Origin: Cellvibrionales bacterium
GTDB lineage: Bacteria; Pseudomonadota; Gammaproteobacteria; Pseudomonadales; JAHEIH01
Direction: 5' to 3'
NCBI GenBank assembly: GCA_024639455.1
Contig: JAHEIH010000002.1
Location: forward strand, 34,103-98,102
DNA: 64,000 bases
Position numbers and translations under genes: made by a program. The notes under the pieces are model-generated. The model saw nothing but the letters and a program-made list of their open reading frames with translations. It was not told where the DNA came from and ran no database searches. Shown here one piece after another: positions 9,561 to 19,067 of the stretch. Positions within the stretch are counted from its first letter, which is position 1. Every line of letters begins with the position of its first letter.

Positions 9561-10823
9561 GTGTACGCGCTCGTTGACTGCAACAATTTTTACGCCGCCT
9601 GCGAACGGCTGTTTCGGCCCGATCTCAAGCATCGGCCCATCGTGGTATTGTCGAACAACGACGGCTGTGTGGTGGCCCGATCCTACGAAGCGAAGGCGCT
9701 CGGTATCAAGATGGGGGTACCCATCTTTAAGGTGCGCGAAGATATTCGTCGTCACAATATATTGGTATTTAGTTCTAATTACACACTGTATGGCGATATT
9801 TCTGCGCGTGTTATGTGCACGTTAGAGGCTATGGCGCCGCGGGTAGAAGTATATTCCATTGATGAAGCGTTTCTCGATGTGCACGGAGTGAGCCATTGTC
9901 GTGATCTTGTGGCCTTTGGGGGCGAGGTGCGGCAGCGGGTTTATCAAGACACAGGTATTACCGTATGTGTTGGGATAGCGCCCAGTAAAACATTAGCTAA
10001 ATTAGCGAATTACGCCGCGAAAAAATATCCCGCCACCAAGGGGGTGGTGGATTTATCGGATCCCTTGCGGCGCCGGCGACTGATGCACATTACCCCTGTC
10101 GACGAAGTGTGGGGGGTGGGGCGACGCTTGGCCGTGCGGTTGCGTGATATGGGTATCAACACCGCCTTGCAACTGGCGGACTACAACAAAAAAGCGCTGC
10201 GGCGGCACTTTTCGGTAGTGCTAGAGCGCACCGCGCGCGAGTTAAACGGCGAAGATTGCCTGGATTTTGAACAGGTGGCCGAACCCAAGCAGCAGATCAT
10301 GTGTAGCCGCTCTTTTGGTGAGCGCATCCACCGCATAGAGCCGATGCGCGAAGCCGTGGCCAAGTATGTCGCTAACGCCGCGGCTAAATTGCGAGCCGAA
10401 CACCAACGGGCACAAGCTATTAGCTTATTTATGCGTACCAGTATGTTTAGCGACCGCGAGCCGCGTTACAGCAATGCAGCAACGGTGAAATTGATGCGCC
10501 CGAGCGACGATACGCGGGTATTGATGAAGCACGCTCAAGCGCTGGTGGGCAAGTTGTGGCGGGACGGTTTTGCCTATGCTAAGGCAGGGGTGTTGCTGGG
10601 TGACTTCTATCCGCGCTATGTGTGGCAGCCTAGCCTGCTCGATTTACTTGAGGTCGACCCACGGGCCGACAAGTTGATGGCAACGATGGACGCAATCAAC
10701 GCCAAGCAGCGCGGGGCCGTTTTTTGGGCGCGGCAAAACAACGGTACGCAGTGGCGTATGAAACAGGAGTTTCTATCGCCGGCCTACACCACCGACTGGC
10801 AGCAACTGCCGCGGGTGCGGTAG
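9561..10823 (+). CDS. umuC: UmuC, Y-family DNA polymerase V catalytic subunit
   Basis: Translesion DNA polymerase subunit of normal length (420 aa), starting at GTG. Metal-binding acidic motifs are seen in the palm: LVDCNNFYAACE at the N-terminus and VYSIDEAFLDV about 90 residues later. A helix-hairpin-helix-like thumb (VDEVWGVGRRLAVRLRDMGI) and a little-finger domain follow. The C-terminal UmuC-specific extension ends in SPAYTTDWQQLP. It is co-transcribed with umuD under the LexA box at 9083 and works on the replisome in damaged cells. Confidence 0.96.
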   Translation: MYALVDCNNFYAACERLFRPDLKHRPIVVLSNNDGCVVARSYEAKALGIKMGVPIFKVREDIRRHNILVFSSNYTLYGDISARVMCTLEAMAPRVEVYSIDEAFLDVHGVSHCRDLVAFGGEVRQRVYQDTGITVCVGIAPSKTLAKLANYAAKKYPATKGVVDLSDPLRRRRLMHITPVDEVWGVGRRLAVRLRDMGINTALQLADYNKKALRRHFSVVLERTARELNGEDCLDFEQVAEPKQQIMCSRSFGERIHRIEPMREAVAKYVANAAAKLRAEHQRAQAISLFMRTSMFSDREPRYSNAATVKLMRPSDDTRVLMKHAQALVGKLWRDGFAYAKAGVLLGDFYPRYVWQPSLLDLLEVDPRADKLMATMDAINAKQRGAVFWARQNNGTQWRMKQEFLSPAYTTDWQQLPRVR

Positions 10824-10829
10824 TGGCAT

Positions 10830-11648
10830 TCAGGCGTTGGTCAACATGGGGTCGTGTATCCAACCTTCGAGTGGGTCGACATCACTAGGTTGCCCATAGT
10901 GGGGGGCGCTACAGCGCGCGGCCCACGCCGCTTGGATGGCGCACAAAAGGGCATCGATGGCGTCGCCGCTGGGGTCGTCAATTAACGCGGCATCGGTCTG
11001 TAAACGCACACCGTAGTCCTCCCACAATTGTTCGCTCTGCAGGTGTTGCCAAAGCATCAGACGTGCCTGCTGTTGTTCATAGGTTTGCTTGGTGGGGTCG
11101 TCTTGCTTGTAAGTCAGGCGGCCTATATAACGCCGCGCTAACAGTCCAGGATAGCACTCGAGCCCGATACGTGAATCGTCGTTGTCGCGCAATCCCGGCA
11201 AGCAAAGGTCGCTGTTAAGCAGGCGCGGCGCGCCCTCAAAAAACATCAATCCTACGGGTGTGCCATACAGTTTTTGTGGGCTAATGGCACCGGCGCGGGC
11301 GTCGGCGACACGACGGTGCTCTTTGTCGCCGTTCGGTCTGTCGGCGCGGTAGGCGTCGAGCGTGGTGCGAAACTGGGCGCGATCCCACTGACTGACAAGC
11401 CCCACATAGTCACGCCACGCTGGCGGCCAACCAATGTTTTCAATAAAACGGCGCGGCATGGCAAAGGGGAAGTCCATGCCCGCGAACCAAGGACCTGACC
11501 GCTGCAAGAAGTGTTCAAAATCTGCCAGTGACGTCCAGCGCTGCAATTCTTTTACCCGAAGGCAATCGCCCTCGAGGACCGCTTCAATGCAAGTGATGTG
11601 TTTGCGCTTGCTGGGCGTACTGGTGAAATCGATGCCGTAAATATACAT
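10830..11648 (-). CDS. DUF429 family protein (RNase H-like fold)
   Basis: A 272-residue protein with the DUF429 hallmarks: an N-terminal YGIDFTSTPSKRK strand, the internal MDFPFAMPRRF segment, and a C-terminal DDPSGDAIDALLCAIQAAW acidic helix. DUF429 belongs to the RNase H-like/actin-type ATPase superfamily and several members are predicted nucleases, but no biochemical role is settled. It converges on umuC with six bases between stops. The opposite orientation argues against SOS co-regulation, although adjacency to umuDC may be functional. Confidence 0.8.
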   Translation of the reverse strand: MYIYGIDFTSTPSKRKHITCIEAVLEGDCLRVKELQRWTSLADFEHFLQRSGPWFAGMDFPFAMPRRFIENIGWPPAWRDYVGLVSQWDRAQFRTTLDAYRADRPNGDKEHRRVADARAGAISPQKLYGTPVGLMFFEGAPRLLNSDLCLPGLRDNDDSRIGLECYPGLLARRYIGRLTYKQDDPTKQTYEQQQARLMLWQHLQSEQLWEDYGVRLQTDAALIDDPSGDAIDALLCAIQAAWAARCSAPHYGQPSDVDPLEGWIHDPMLTNA

Positions 11649-11775
11649 TAAATAAGAAAATCCAGTAATTTTCGGTGCGTGATAGTAATCAGTGCTAAAA
11701 TTTGCACTAAATATGACACATCATGAGTTGCCATTGAAGGCGAAACTAAGATAATGAACTTAAGGCAGTGAGCGA

Positions 11776-14004
11776 GTGGGGCAAGACTTCAATAAAATGA
11801 AACAGTCGACCAAAAGCATCTTTATAGGTTTGGCCGTGCTGATGGTCATCATGCTGAGGATCGAATGGCTGCAGGTTAATCGCCAAGTGAGTTTCATTAA
11901 TAGCGAACAGTCCGGTTTAGTGCTACTTGAACCAACGACGCAGTTACTGGTGGCGCTAGGCGAATACCGCGGCATCTGCACCGCTCAACTTGCTGGCGAT
12001 AGCGGTTTTTCAAGCCAGTGCCAACAGCGCCGACAAGTCGTTGAAAAGTATTTGAGTGCCATTGATGAATCCGATCTAGCACCGTTCCGTGCCGATGGCG
12101 AATGGCGCCGTTTGCAGATGTTGTGGAGTCTGCAAAACAAGGCGCGAGATGCGATCAATTATACTGAGCTGTTCGAAGAACTTACCCGTGGCATTGGACT
12201 AGTCATGGCGATTAACCAAAAAATTTATGCCTTTTCCAATTTGAAACTAGACGGCGAGTTGCTGGCTTACAATTACGCTAAGCTACGTGCAGTGACGATC
12301 CCTGAGTTACAAGAATCACTCGGCCAGATGCGTGGTCGCGGCACCAGTATCATGGTGCGCGGTAGTCTCGATAGTGAACAGAATAACGCCTTAATTCGCG
12401 GTCAAGCGATGATTGTTCATCAATTAAATACGTTGTTGGACATGCGCCAAGAACTGACGGTAAGTGGTGATATCCCCAGTGAAATTCAGTTGGCGCTTAC
12501 CAAGTCCATCGAGCAGATTCAGTACTTCTTGGAAATTAACGTTGAGGTACTGTCACGCCAAGATCGCCTAAGTAGAGATGGTGCTGAGCTGTTTTTTAGT
12601 GCAGGTACCCAACCTATTTTATTATTGCAGTCGCTGTCGCAACTGTTGCAGGGTGAGTTAGAGAGCATCTTGCAACAGCGTCAAAACAACGGCTACGTAA
12701 TGTTAATATTTACCACTTTTTGTGCGGTCGTCATTTTCGGTGTCATGTGGTTTTTATATCGTCGCACCAGCATGGCGATTGAGGCTATGGATGAAAGCGA
12801 GCATCGCTACCGAGATGCCAATGATGCCAAGACCCAGTTTTTGTCGAATATGAGCCACGAGCTGCGCACCCCATTGAACGGTATTTACGGGGCGTTGCAG
12901 ATATTAGACGGCGACAATGAACAGCCCCGCCATTTACAGAAGCTGACGCGAATCGCCTTAGAGTCGACTGAAATGTTGACGTCGTTGATTGGCAATATCC
13001 TCGATTTGGCCAAGATTGAGCAGCGCGAGGTACATCTAGATCCCGAACCCTTCATGATCAACGATATGTTGGAAGCCTATTTGCCGACCTTTCGCACCTT
13101 GGCGGATAAAAATGACACCGAGTTCACCTTTGTCATTGACCCGGATTGTCACCTGTATTGGCAGGGCGACAAATTGCGCATTATGCAAATCATCAATAAT
13201 GTTGTGGGTAATGCGATCAAGTTTTCACCCAAGGCCAGTGTGGCTTTTACTGCCTCTTCGCACGACAACGTTTTGCGCTTTGAGGTGCGTGATACCGGCA
13301 TTGGCATGGATCAGAAGACCATCGATACCTTGTACGAACGCTTTAGCCAAGGAGATAAGGGGCGCCCCCGCGAATTTCAGGGCAGCGGTCTCGGTATGGC
13401 GATCTGTAAAGAACTGTTGGATATGATGGGCGGCACCATCGAGGTGCATAGTCAGATTGGCCGGGGTAGCGAGTTCATTATCGAGATGCCGCTGGAGTCG
13501 CTTAGTATGCCAATAAAGCCTGAAGTGGCTATTCTGCAGGCGATGGCGGACTTGGATGAAGATGATCTACACGAGGCGCAAGACTGGCGTGAGAGCCATG
13601 TGCTGTTAGTGGATGATGCCATGACCAATCTATTTGTATTGGAGGCCATGATGGCTACCATGGTGAAGCAGGTCAGTATTGCTAGCAGTGGCTTCGAGGC
13701 CTTAGAAATTATCAATCACACCCACGTTGATATGTTGGTCAGCGATATCAGCATGCCGGGTATGGATGGTATGCAGCTGCTCAAGCGAGTGAGAGCGTAC
13801 CAACCACATATCCCAGCCGTGGCGCTATCGGGTAATGTGTTGAAGGAAGATATTTTGGCCTACCGCCAGGCCGGCTTTGATGAAGTGCTGTCTAAGCCTG
13901 TGCAGAAGCGTGATTTGCAATCGGCCATGGAAAAGTCCTTCATTCTCCGCCAGGCTGAGCGCAATGGCGACCTGCCTGCATCGGACAACCTTACTGTCCA
14001 CTAG
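11776..14004 (+). CDS. Hybrid sensor histidine kinase/response regulator
   Basis: Inner-membrane sensor with two transmembrane segments (about residues 13-29 and 308-327) enclosing a 270-residue all-helical periplasmic domain rich in Gln/Leu, reminiscent of nitrate/nitrite-sensing (NIT-type) bundles. A HisKA domain follows with the phospho-acceptor His361 in NMSHELRTPLNG. The HATPase domain contains NNVVGNAIKFSP, RDTGIGMD and GSGLGMAI. A C-terminal receiver has Asp657 in VSDISMPGMDG and Lys in LSKPVQ. There is no Hpt domain, so a separate phosphotransfer protein or regulator is required. GTG 11776 is used; ATG 11797 (735 aa) is an equally plausible start. It is an orphan with no linked regulator gene. 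Confidence 0.92.
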   Translation: MGQDFNKMKQSTKSIFIGLAVLMVIMLRIEWLQVNRQVSFINSEQSGLVLLEPTTQLLVALGEYRGICTAQLAGDSGFSSQCQQRRQVVEKYLSAIDESDLAPFRADGEWRRLQMLWSLQNKARDAINYTELFEELTRGIGLVMAINQKIYAFSNLKLDGELLAYNYAKLRAVTIPELQESLGQMRGRGTSIMVRGSLDSEQNNALIRGQAMIVHQLNTLLDMRQELTVSGDIPSEIQLALTKSIEQIQYFLEINVEVLSRQDRLSRDGAELFFSAGTQPILLLQSLSQLLQGELESILQQRQNNGYVMLIFTTFCAVVIFGVMWFLYRRTSMAIEAMDESEHRYRDANDAKTQFLSNMSHELRTPLNGIYGALQILDGDNEQPRHLQKLTRIALESTEMLTSLIGNILDLAKIEQREVHLDPEPFMINDMLEAYLPTFRTLADKNDTEFTFVIDPDCHLYWQGDKLRIMQIINNVVGNAIKFSPKASVAFTASSHDNVLRFEVRDTGIGMDQKTIDTLYERFSQGDKGRPREFQGSGLGMAICKELLDMMGGTIEVHSQIGRGSEFIIEMPLESLSMPIKPEVAILQAMADLDEDDLHEAQDWRESHVLLVDDAMTNLFVLEAMMATMVKQVSIASSGFEALEIINHTHVDMLVSDISMPGMDGMQLLKRVRAYQPHIPAVALSGNVLKEDILAYRQAGFDEVLSKPVQKRDLQSAMEKSFILRQAERNGDLPASDNLTVH

Positions 14005-14027
14005 GTGGGTAAGTCGCTGAAAATTAC

Positions 14028-14064
14028 AAAAAAACCGAGCCTAGTGAACAGTCTCGGTTTTTTT
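14028..14064. terminator. Bidirectional terminator between convergent kinase and LRR genes
   Basis: A 12-bp perfect inverted repeat (AAAAAAACCGAG at 14028-14039, CTCGGTTTTTTT at 14053-14064) with a 13-base loop. It gives a T-run after the stem on both strands, and so serves the + strand kinase and the - strand LRR gene. Confidence 0.92.
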
Positions 14065-14082
14065 AACGCTAAACGTTTGTCC

Positions 14083-15570
14083 TTATCCCGCGCAGTGATC
14101 CGGCAAGACAACTTCAAGGTCGGGCAGGGCCGCTTGCACTGTACTAATGGACGCACAGTCGACACTCGCGGCACCGGTCAGAATTAAGCTGTCGAGTAAG
14201 GTCAAATCGGCCAGTGCTGAGACATCAGTGACAGCGGTGTTGCTCAGATCGAGCGTTTTCAGATTAGCATTGTCAACCAGTGCTGTTACGTCGGTCACCG
14301 CGCTACCGTCCGCCTCCAAGATGGTGAGAATGCCAAGGTCTGCAAGGGCAGTTAAATCACTGCTCGCGGTGTTGTTAATGATCAATGTCTTGAGAAGGGT
14401 TAAACCCGCAATACCGTTAAAGTCGCTGACGTTGGTGCCATCAATAGAGAGATAGTTCAATGCTGACATGTCGGCCAAGGCAGTAAGATCGCCCACCGGA
14501 TTATTCGACAAGCCTAGTGTCACCAAACTGGTGTTGCCGGCAATGGCAGAAATATCGGAAATATTATTGTTGCTCAAATTGAGCAACAATAAAGAGGTGA
14601 GCTCTTGCAGGGCGCTGATATCGGCGATGCTATTATCACCGAGCAGTAATTGGCGTAGCGAAGCGAGTTCACTTAACACACTGAGATCGGTCAGCTGGTT
14701 GCCAATCAAATCCAAGTAAGTGATCTGGGTTAATTCAGACAAGGCGCTGATGTCGCCCACCATGTTGTTGCGAAGGCTTAAACGCGTCAGATCGACAAGG
14801 GTTGATAAGCTGTTGATATCCAAGATGGCGTTGTTGTCGGCATCAAGGTTTACAAGACTCACCAAACTGGCCAAAGGTGATACATCGCTCACGCTGTTGT
14901 TGTTGAAGCTAATTGCGCCCAGCGCGGTGGCATCGGCTAATGGGCTAAGATCGGTCACTGAGTTGTCATCGAAAGAAAGGACGGCCAATACGGTTTTCCC
15001 TGCTAGCGCGCTGATGTCAGTGACTTGGTTGTCTTTCATTTGCACGATCTCGAGCAAGCTTAAGCCTGCCAATGGGCTGATATCGGTCAAGCCTAAGCCG
15101 TCTATATACAGTGCACTGAGCTGGGTCATGTTGCTCACTACTGAAATGTCGGTGACCTGGCTGTTTTCGACATTGAGAAATTCCAGTGCCGTAAAGCCGC
15201 TCAAGGCAGAAATGTCACTCACAGGGTTAGTGCCCAAGTGCAGCGCAGTGATTTGTGTCATACCGGTGAGCGGCGTGATATCGGTAATGCTGTTGTTTTC
15301 AACGTTGAGCGAGGTAAGGCCGGTTAAGCTATCAATGCCCTCTAAAGAGCTAACGCTTTTGTTATTACAAGTCAGGCTGGTGATATCACTGATATTTTCA
15401 TATTGATAAACAATAGCAATGTTGGTGAGACAGGTATTGAGTGCTTCGTCGCTAACCTCAAACACCAAGTCGGTGGTGGTCGGCAAAAGATAGGGGTTGG
15501 TGGCACCGCCAGAACAAGCCGCGAGGACAGTAAATGTAGCGGCCAGAACAGCTGAGCGAAATAGGGTCAT
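14083..15570 (-). CDS. Leucine-rich repeat lipoprotein (internalin-like)
   Basis: A 495-residue surface-type protein with a lipoprotein signal ending in the lipobox LAAC (Cys19). About sixteen 22-residue repeats follow, of the pattern L-x-L-x2-N-x-I/V-x-D-I/L-S-x-L-x2-L-x2-L, the bacterial (internalin/SDS22-like) LRR type. The C-terminal cap carries two Cys (VDCAS and PDHCAG) that could form a disulfide. Such LRR arcs bind proteins or glycans; the ligand is unknown. The start is placed at the ATG giving MTLFRSAVL, with GGAA six bases upstream; two further in-frame ATGs lie 6 and 12 bases upstream. It is divergent from a GH13 lipoprotein gene. Confidence 0.88.
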   Translation of the reverse strand: MTLFRSAVLAATFTVLAACSGGATNPYLLPTTTDLVFEVSDEALNTCLTNIAIVYQYENISDITSLTCNNKSVSSLEGIDSLTGLTSLNVENNSITDITPLTGMTQITALHLGTNPVSDISALSGFTALEFLNVENSQVTDISVVSNMTQLSALYIDGLGLTDISPLAGLSLLEIVQMKDNQVTDISALAGKTVLAVLSFDDNSVTDLSPLADATALGAISFNNNSVSDVSPLASLVSLVNLDADNNAILDINSLSTLVDLTRLSLRNNMVGDISALSELTQITYLDLIGNQLTDLSVLSELASLRQLLLGDNSIADISALQELTSLLLLNLSNNNISDISAIAGNTSLVTLGLSNNPVGDLTALADMSALNYLSIDGTNVSDFNGIAGLTLLKTLIINNTASSDLTALADLGILTILEADGSAVTDVTALVDNANLKTLDLSNTAVTDVSALADLTLLDSLILTGAASVDCASISTVQAALPDLEVVLPDHCAG

Positions 15571-15787
15571 GTGCATTTCCATGGGTCGATTGTGATCGAG
15601 AAGAGAGGCATTGTGCCGTGATTCTGCCCGAGAAAAAAGCCCTATTTTAGGCGCTACGCGCCTGCCTAGCAATGTGACCCAACAACGATGCCTACGAATG
15701 CATAGCGCTATTGAGCTGCTAGTGTTTCGCAGGTGATGTTAAAGCGGTTATTATCTCAGGTTAAATAACGATAGCAGGGAGACATGA

Positions 15788-17887
15788 ATGTTCACCAAGA
15801 AGACGAAAATCATCGCGTTACTGGCCTCTGCTGGCCTATTGCTCAGCGCCTGTGACAAGCTCGAGCAAGCGGCGGCGCCCGCCGTGCCAGAAATAGTTGA
15901 AAGCGTGCCTACCAGCAGTGATCTCTATGGCGACTATCTGAACCGTCCGGTCACCGATGATATTTTTTACTTCGTGCTTCCCGACCGCTTTGAAAATGGC
16001 GATCCCAGCAACGATGAGGGCTCTACCACGCTGGTCGAATCGCGCGGGGGTTTTGACCCTACCGATAAAGGCTACTACCACGGCGGAGATCTCGCCGGTC
16101 TGACAGCAAAATTGGACTACCTGCAAGAGATGGGTGTCACCGCGGTATGGCTGACCCCCATTTTGCGCAACCAGGCCGTGCAGGGTGACAGCTCGGGTTA
16201 CCACGGATACTGGATCTTAGATTTCACCCAGATCGACCCGCACCTGGGCAGTAACGCCGAGTTGAATAAGTTAATTGATACCGCACATAGCAAGGGCATG
16301 AAGGTATTTTTTGACATCATTGTTAACCACACTGCCGATGTGATTAGCTACCGTGAATGCCATAACGAAGACGGCTCATTCCGCGACCCGGAATCGGTGT
16401 TGTGCCCTTTCAAGACTTACGACCACATCACGTCCGGTGACACCTACTCCCCCTTCGTTGCCAAGGGCCGTGAACACTTGAAAACCCCCGCTTGGCTGAA
16501 TGACCCGCAGTACTATAACAACCGTGGCGACAGCGTGTGGGTGGGTGAGAGTGTCATTACCGGTGATTTTGTCGGCCTTGATGATTTAAACACGACCCAC
16601 CCGCGGGTGGTGCAGGGCATGATCGACATTTATAAGGATATTATTACCGAGTTTAAACCCGACGGCTTCCGCATTGATACCGTAAAGCACGTTGAAATGT
16701 CCTTCTGGGAACAGTTTGACCCCGAAATTATGGCGCACGCTAAAAGCTTAGGGATTCCTCAATTCCACATTTTTGGTGAAGTAGCCCAAGGCGATGCCGC
16801 CTTTTTGAGCCGCTACTCTACGATCGGCAAGATGCCTGCGACACTCGATTTTCAACACTTTTATACCGGCATCGACGTTTTCGCTAAGGGCGCTAGCCCG
16901 CAAAAATTAGTGCAGCTGGTTAACGATGACGACTACTACCGCGACCACGACAGCGACGCCAAACTGAAGTTTACCTTCATGAGTAACCATGATAATGGCC
17001 GTTTTGGTTACTTCCTCAACACCGAGCAGCCCGATAGCAGCGAACAAGAAAAGCTGCAGCGCTCGTTACTAAGCCACGCCTATATGTACTTCTCGATGGG
17101 CGTACCAGTCGTGTTTTATGGTGATGAACAGGGCTTTACCGGCGATGGCAACGACAAGGATGCCCGCGAAAATATGATGCCGTCGCTGGTCGCGAGCTAT
17201 AACGACAACAACCTGCTGGGCACCGATGCGACTACCGCCGAGGATAACTTCGACCAAGACCACCCGATCTACCGCGCCCTGAGCGACTACGCTGATGTGT
17301 ACAAGGCACATCCTCCCCTGCGTCGTGGGTCGCAGTACCTGCGCTACGCGAGCCAAAAAGCCGGTTTTTTTGCCTTTTCACGCGTGATGCCCGAGTCGCG
17401 AGAGGAGTACTTAGTGGTCTTTAATACTTCGACACAAAACCAATGGCAATCGTTGTTGGCCACTGCCGATCGTTACGAGCCAATCTTTGGTGCCGACGAG
17501 TCTTTGCAAGCAGAGGATGGCAAGGTCACTGTGGCGCTCGAGGGATTAAGTTTTGCCATTTACCGCGCAACTAGCGCGGCACCGACGGTTGAGGATTTGA
17601 GTATCCGTGTGGCCAGGGCCCGCAACGATGTTCGCTCGCCGTCTTTTGTGGCAATCGACTACACCACCGTGGCGGAAGATGACTACGCACTGCCGTTGTT
17701 GAGCGTAACGACCGAAGTGCAGACAGCTGACGGCCAGTTCGAATTGGTGGCGGTGGATGATAATGCGCCGTTTACGGCCAAATTACGGCGTAGTAAATTG
17801 GTCGACGAAAAGGCGACATTACGCGTTACAGTTGATAACCATGCGGGTCAAACCTCAGTAAAGACCTTCGATATCGACGTTCGTTAA
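15788..17887 (+). CDS. GH13 alpha-amylase-family lipoprotein
   Basis: Cell-envelope glycoside hydrolase of clan GH-H acting on alpha-glucans or maltooligosaccharides. A lipoprotein signal ends at LLSAC (Cys22). The (beta/alpha)8 barrel starts near residue 55 and holds all four GH13 regions: DIIVNH (176-181), GFRIDTVKH with nucleophile Asp297, GEV with acid/base Glu331, and SNHD with Asp402. A domain B insertion lies between them. C-terminal beta domains (about 530-699) follow, the last looking like an Ig-type module. Length (699 aa) fits a secreted amylase. Anchoring suggests periplasmic or surface digestion. A strong terminator follows. Confidence 0.92.
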   Translation: MFTKKTKIIALLASAGLLLSACDKLEQAAAPAVPEIVESVPTSSDLYGDYLNRPVTDDIFYFVLPDRFENGDPSNDEGSTTLVESRGGFDPTDKGYYHGGDLAGLTAKLDYLQEMGVTAVWLTPILRNQAVQGDSSGYHGYWILDFTQIDPHLGSNAELNKLIDTAHSKGMKVFFDIIVNHTADVISYRECHNEDGSFRDPESVLCPFKTYDHITSGDTYSPFVAKGREHLKTPAWLNDPQYYNNRGDSVWVGESVITGDFVGLDDLNTTHPRVVQGMIDIYKDIITEFKPDGFRIDTVKHVEMSFWEQFDPEIMAHAKSLGIPQFHIFGEVAQGDAAFLSRYSTIGKMPATLDFQHFYTGIDVFAKGASPQKLVQLVNDDDYYRDHDSDAKLKFTFMSNHDNGRFGYFLNTEQPDSSEQEKLQRSLLSHAYMYFSMGVPVVFYGDEQGFTGDGNDKDARENMMPSLVASYNDNNLLGTDATTAEDNFDQDHPIYRALSDYADVYKAHPPLRRGSQYLRYASQKAGFFAFSRVMPESREEYLVVFNTSTQNQWQSLLATADRYEPIFGADESLQAEDGKVTVALEGLSFAIYRATSAAPTVEDLSIRVARARNDVRSPSFVAIDYTTVAEDDYALPLLSVTTEVQTADGQFELVAVDDNAPFTAKLRRSKLVDEKATLRVTVDNHAGQTSVKTFDIDVR

Positions 17888-17898
17888 GTTCCAAGCCC

Positions 17899-17923
17899 AA
17901 GGCGCCTGCGGGGCGCCTTTTTT
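17899..17923 (+). terminator. Rho-independent terminator after the GH13 gene
   Basis: An 8-bp perfect stem AAGGCGCC/GGCGCCTT (17899-17906 and 17912-17919) runs into TTTTTT. It ends eight bases before the convergent dinB stop. Confidence 0.92.
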
Positions 17924-17930
17924 GTGCGCG

Positions 17931-18998
17931 CTATTGGAATAATGAGAGCTGTAAATCGCTATCGGCTGGGTCATCTGCTAAGCGCACGCCTAAGCCAAGT
18001 AGTCTTACGGGAAGCGCTTTCCTAGCCAGCGCTTCCTGCATTAATAAACGGTAGTCTTCCTCGCTAGGTCGACTACCCGCCCGCTCTACCGTGGTGCTGG
18101 TAAAGTCGGCAAATTTCACTTTTACAAACGCGCCCTTAATGCCGTATTCGTCTTTGAGTCGGTCAAGGCGTCGTTGCAGGTCTTGCATTAATTCGGGAAT
18201 CTTGGCTTCGCAATCAGGGCCATTAACCAAGTCCTCGGCGTAGGTGTGTTCGCAGCTGACGCTTTTTCTTACCCGTTCAGTATTCACCGGGCGTTGATCG
18301 ATGCCGTGGGCGTAGTCGAACAAACGTTGCGCAAAGTCGCCAAAATGCTGTTGTAGCAATTCAAGCCCCGCGCTGCGTACATCCATACAGGTGTTGATGC
18401 CGAGGTCGTGCAACTTTTGAGCGGTGACCTTGCCAACACCGTGAATTTTGGCCACGGGTAGTTGCAGGACAAATTGCTCCACCTGGTCCGGGCGGATGAC
18501 ACAAATACCATTGGGCTTGTTCCAATCGCTGGCGATTTTAGCTAAAAACTTAGAGTTACTGACGCCTGCAGACACGGTGATATCGAGTGCCGCTTCGATA
18601 CGTGCGCGGATGTCCTCTGCAATGAGTGTGGCGCTACCGTTGTATTGCTGGCAGGCAGTCACGTCGAGATAGGCCTCATCGAGCGATAATGGCTCAATGA
18701 GATCCGTGTAGTCAGAAAATATTTCTCGCATCACCAAAGAGGCTTCTCGGTAGGCTTCAAAACGGGGTTTGACTAAAATGAGTGGCGGGCATTTACGCAA
18801 GGCCAACGCACTGGACATGGCGCTGCGCACACCAAAGGCGCGAGCCTCGTAGTTGCAAGTGGCTATCACTCCGCGTCGGTCACTACTCCCCCCGACCGCC
18901 ATGGGGACACCCTTCAAACTGGGGTCATCGCGCATCTCGATCGCAGCAAAAAAGCAATCGGCGTCTATATGAATGATTTTGCGACTGGGACCGTTCAT
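17931..18998 (-). CDS. dinB: DNA polymerase IV (Y-family)
   Basis: Translesion polymerase of 355 aa. Palm acidic motifs are IIHIDADCFFAAIE at the N-terminus and PLSLDEAYLDVT near residue 105. The fingers segment YEARAFGVRSAMSS and the thumb hairpin KIHGVGKVTAQKLHDLGI follow. It ends in LQLSLFQ, a good beta-clamp binding motif. It acts as a monomer at stalled forks and tolerates minor-groove lesions. No LexA box is seen in the 70 bases upstream, unlike umuDC 8 kb away. Its 5' end faces the divergent hybrid kinase gene. Confidence 0.96.
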   Translation of the reverse strand: MNGPSRKIIHIDADCFFAAIEMRDDPSLKGVPMAVGGSSDRRGVIATCNYEARAFGVRSAMSSALALRKCPPLILVKPRFEAYREASLVMREIFSDYTDLIEPLSLDEAYLDVTACQQYNGSATLIAEDIRARIEAALDITVSAGVSNSKFLAKIASDWNKPNGICVIRPDQVEQFVLQLPVAKIHGVGKVTAQKLHDLGINTCMDVRSAGLELLQQHFGDFAQRLFDYAHGIDQRPVNTERVRKSVSCEHTYAEDLVNGPDCEAKIPELMQDLQRRLDRLKDEYGIKGAFVKVKFADFTSTTVERAGSRPSEEDYRLLMQEALARKALPVRLLGLGVRLADDPADSDLQLSLFQ

Positions 18999-19011
18999 TT
19001 GGCTAGGAATG

Positions 19012-19040
19012 TTGCATATTGGAATGTGGCATCTTATATT
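19012..19040 (+). promoter_or_regulatory. Sigma-70 promoter candidate for the hybrid kinase gene at 19068
   Basis: TTGCAT (19012-19017), a 17-base spacer, then TATATT (19035-19040). It predicts a transcript starting near 19047, which excludes the longer reading that would begin at 18969 inside dinB. Confidence 0.55.
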
Positions 19041-19067
19041 GATTCATTAATCCAACTAGCCTTCTAT

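Noticed and set aside
14147..15406. Several long open frames antisense to the LRR gene
   Set aside because: They are produced by the repeating LRR codons; they show only Ser/Leu/Val repeats with no domain and no ribosome binding sites.
18969..19067. N-terminal extension of the hybrid kinase gene into dinB
   Set aside because: It would place the start upstream of a good promoter and inside the dinB coding sequence; the added residues are not membrane-type and there is no ribosome binding site.
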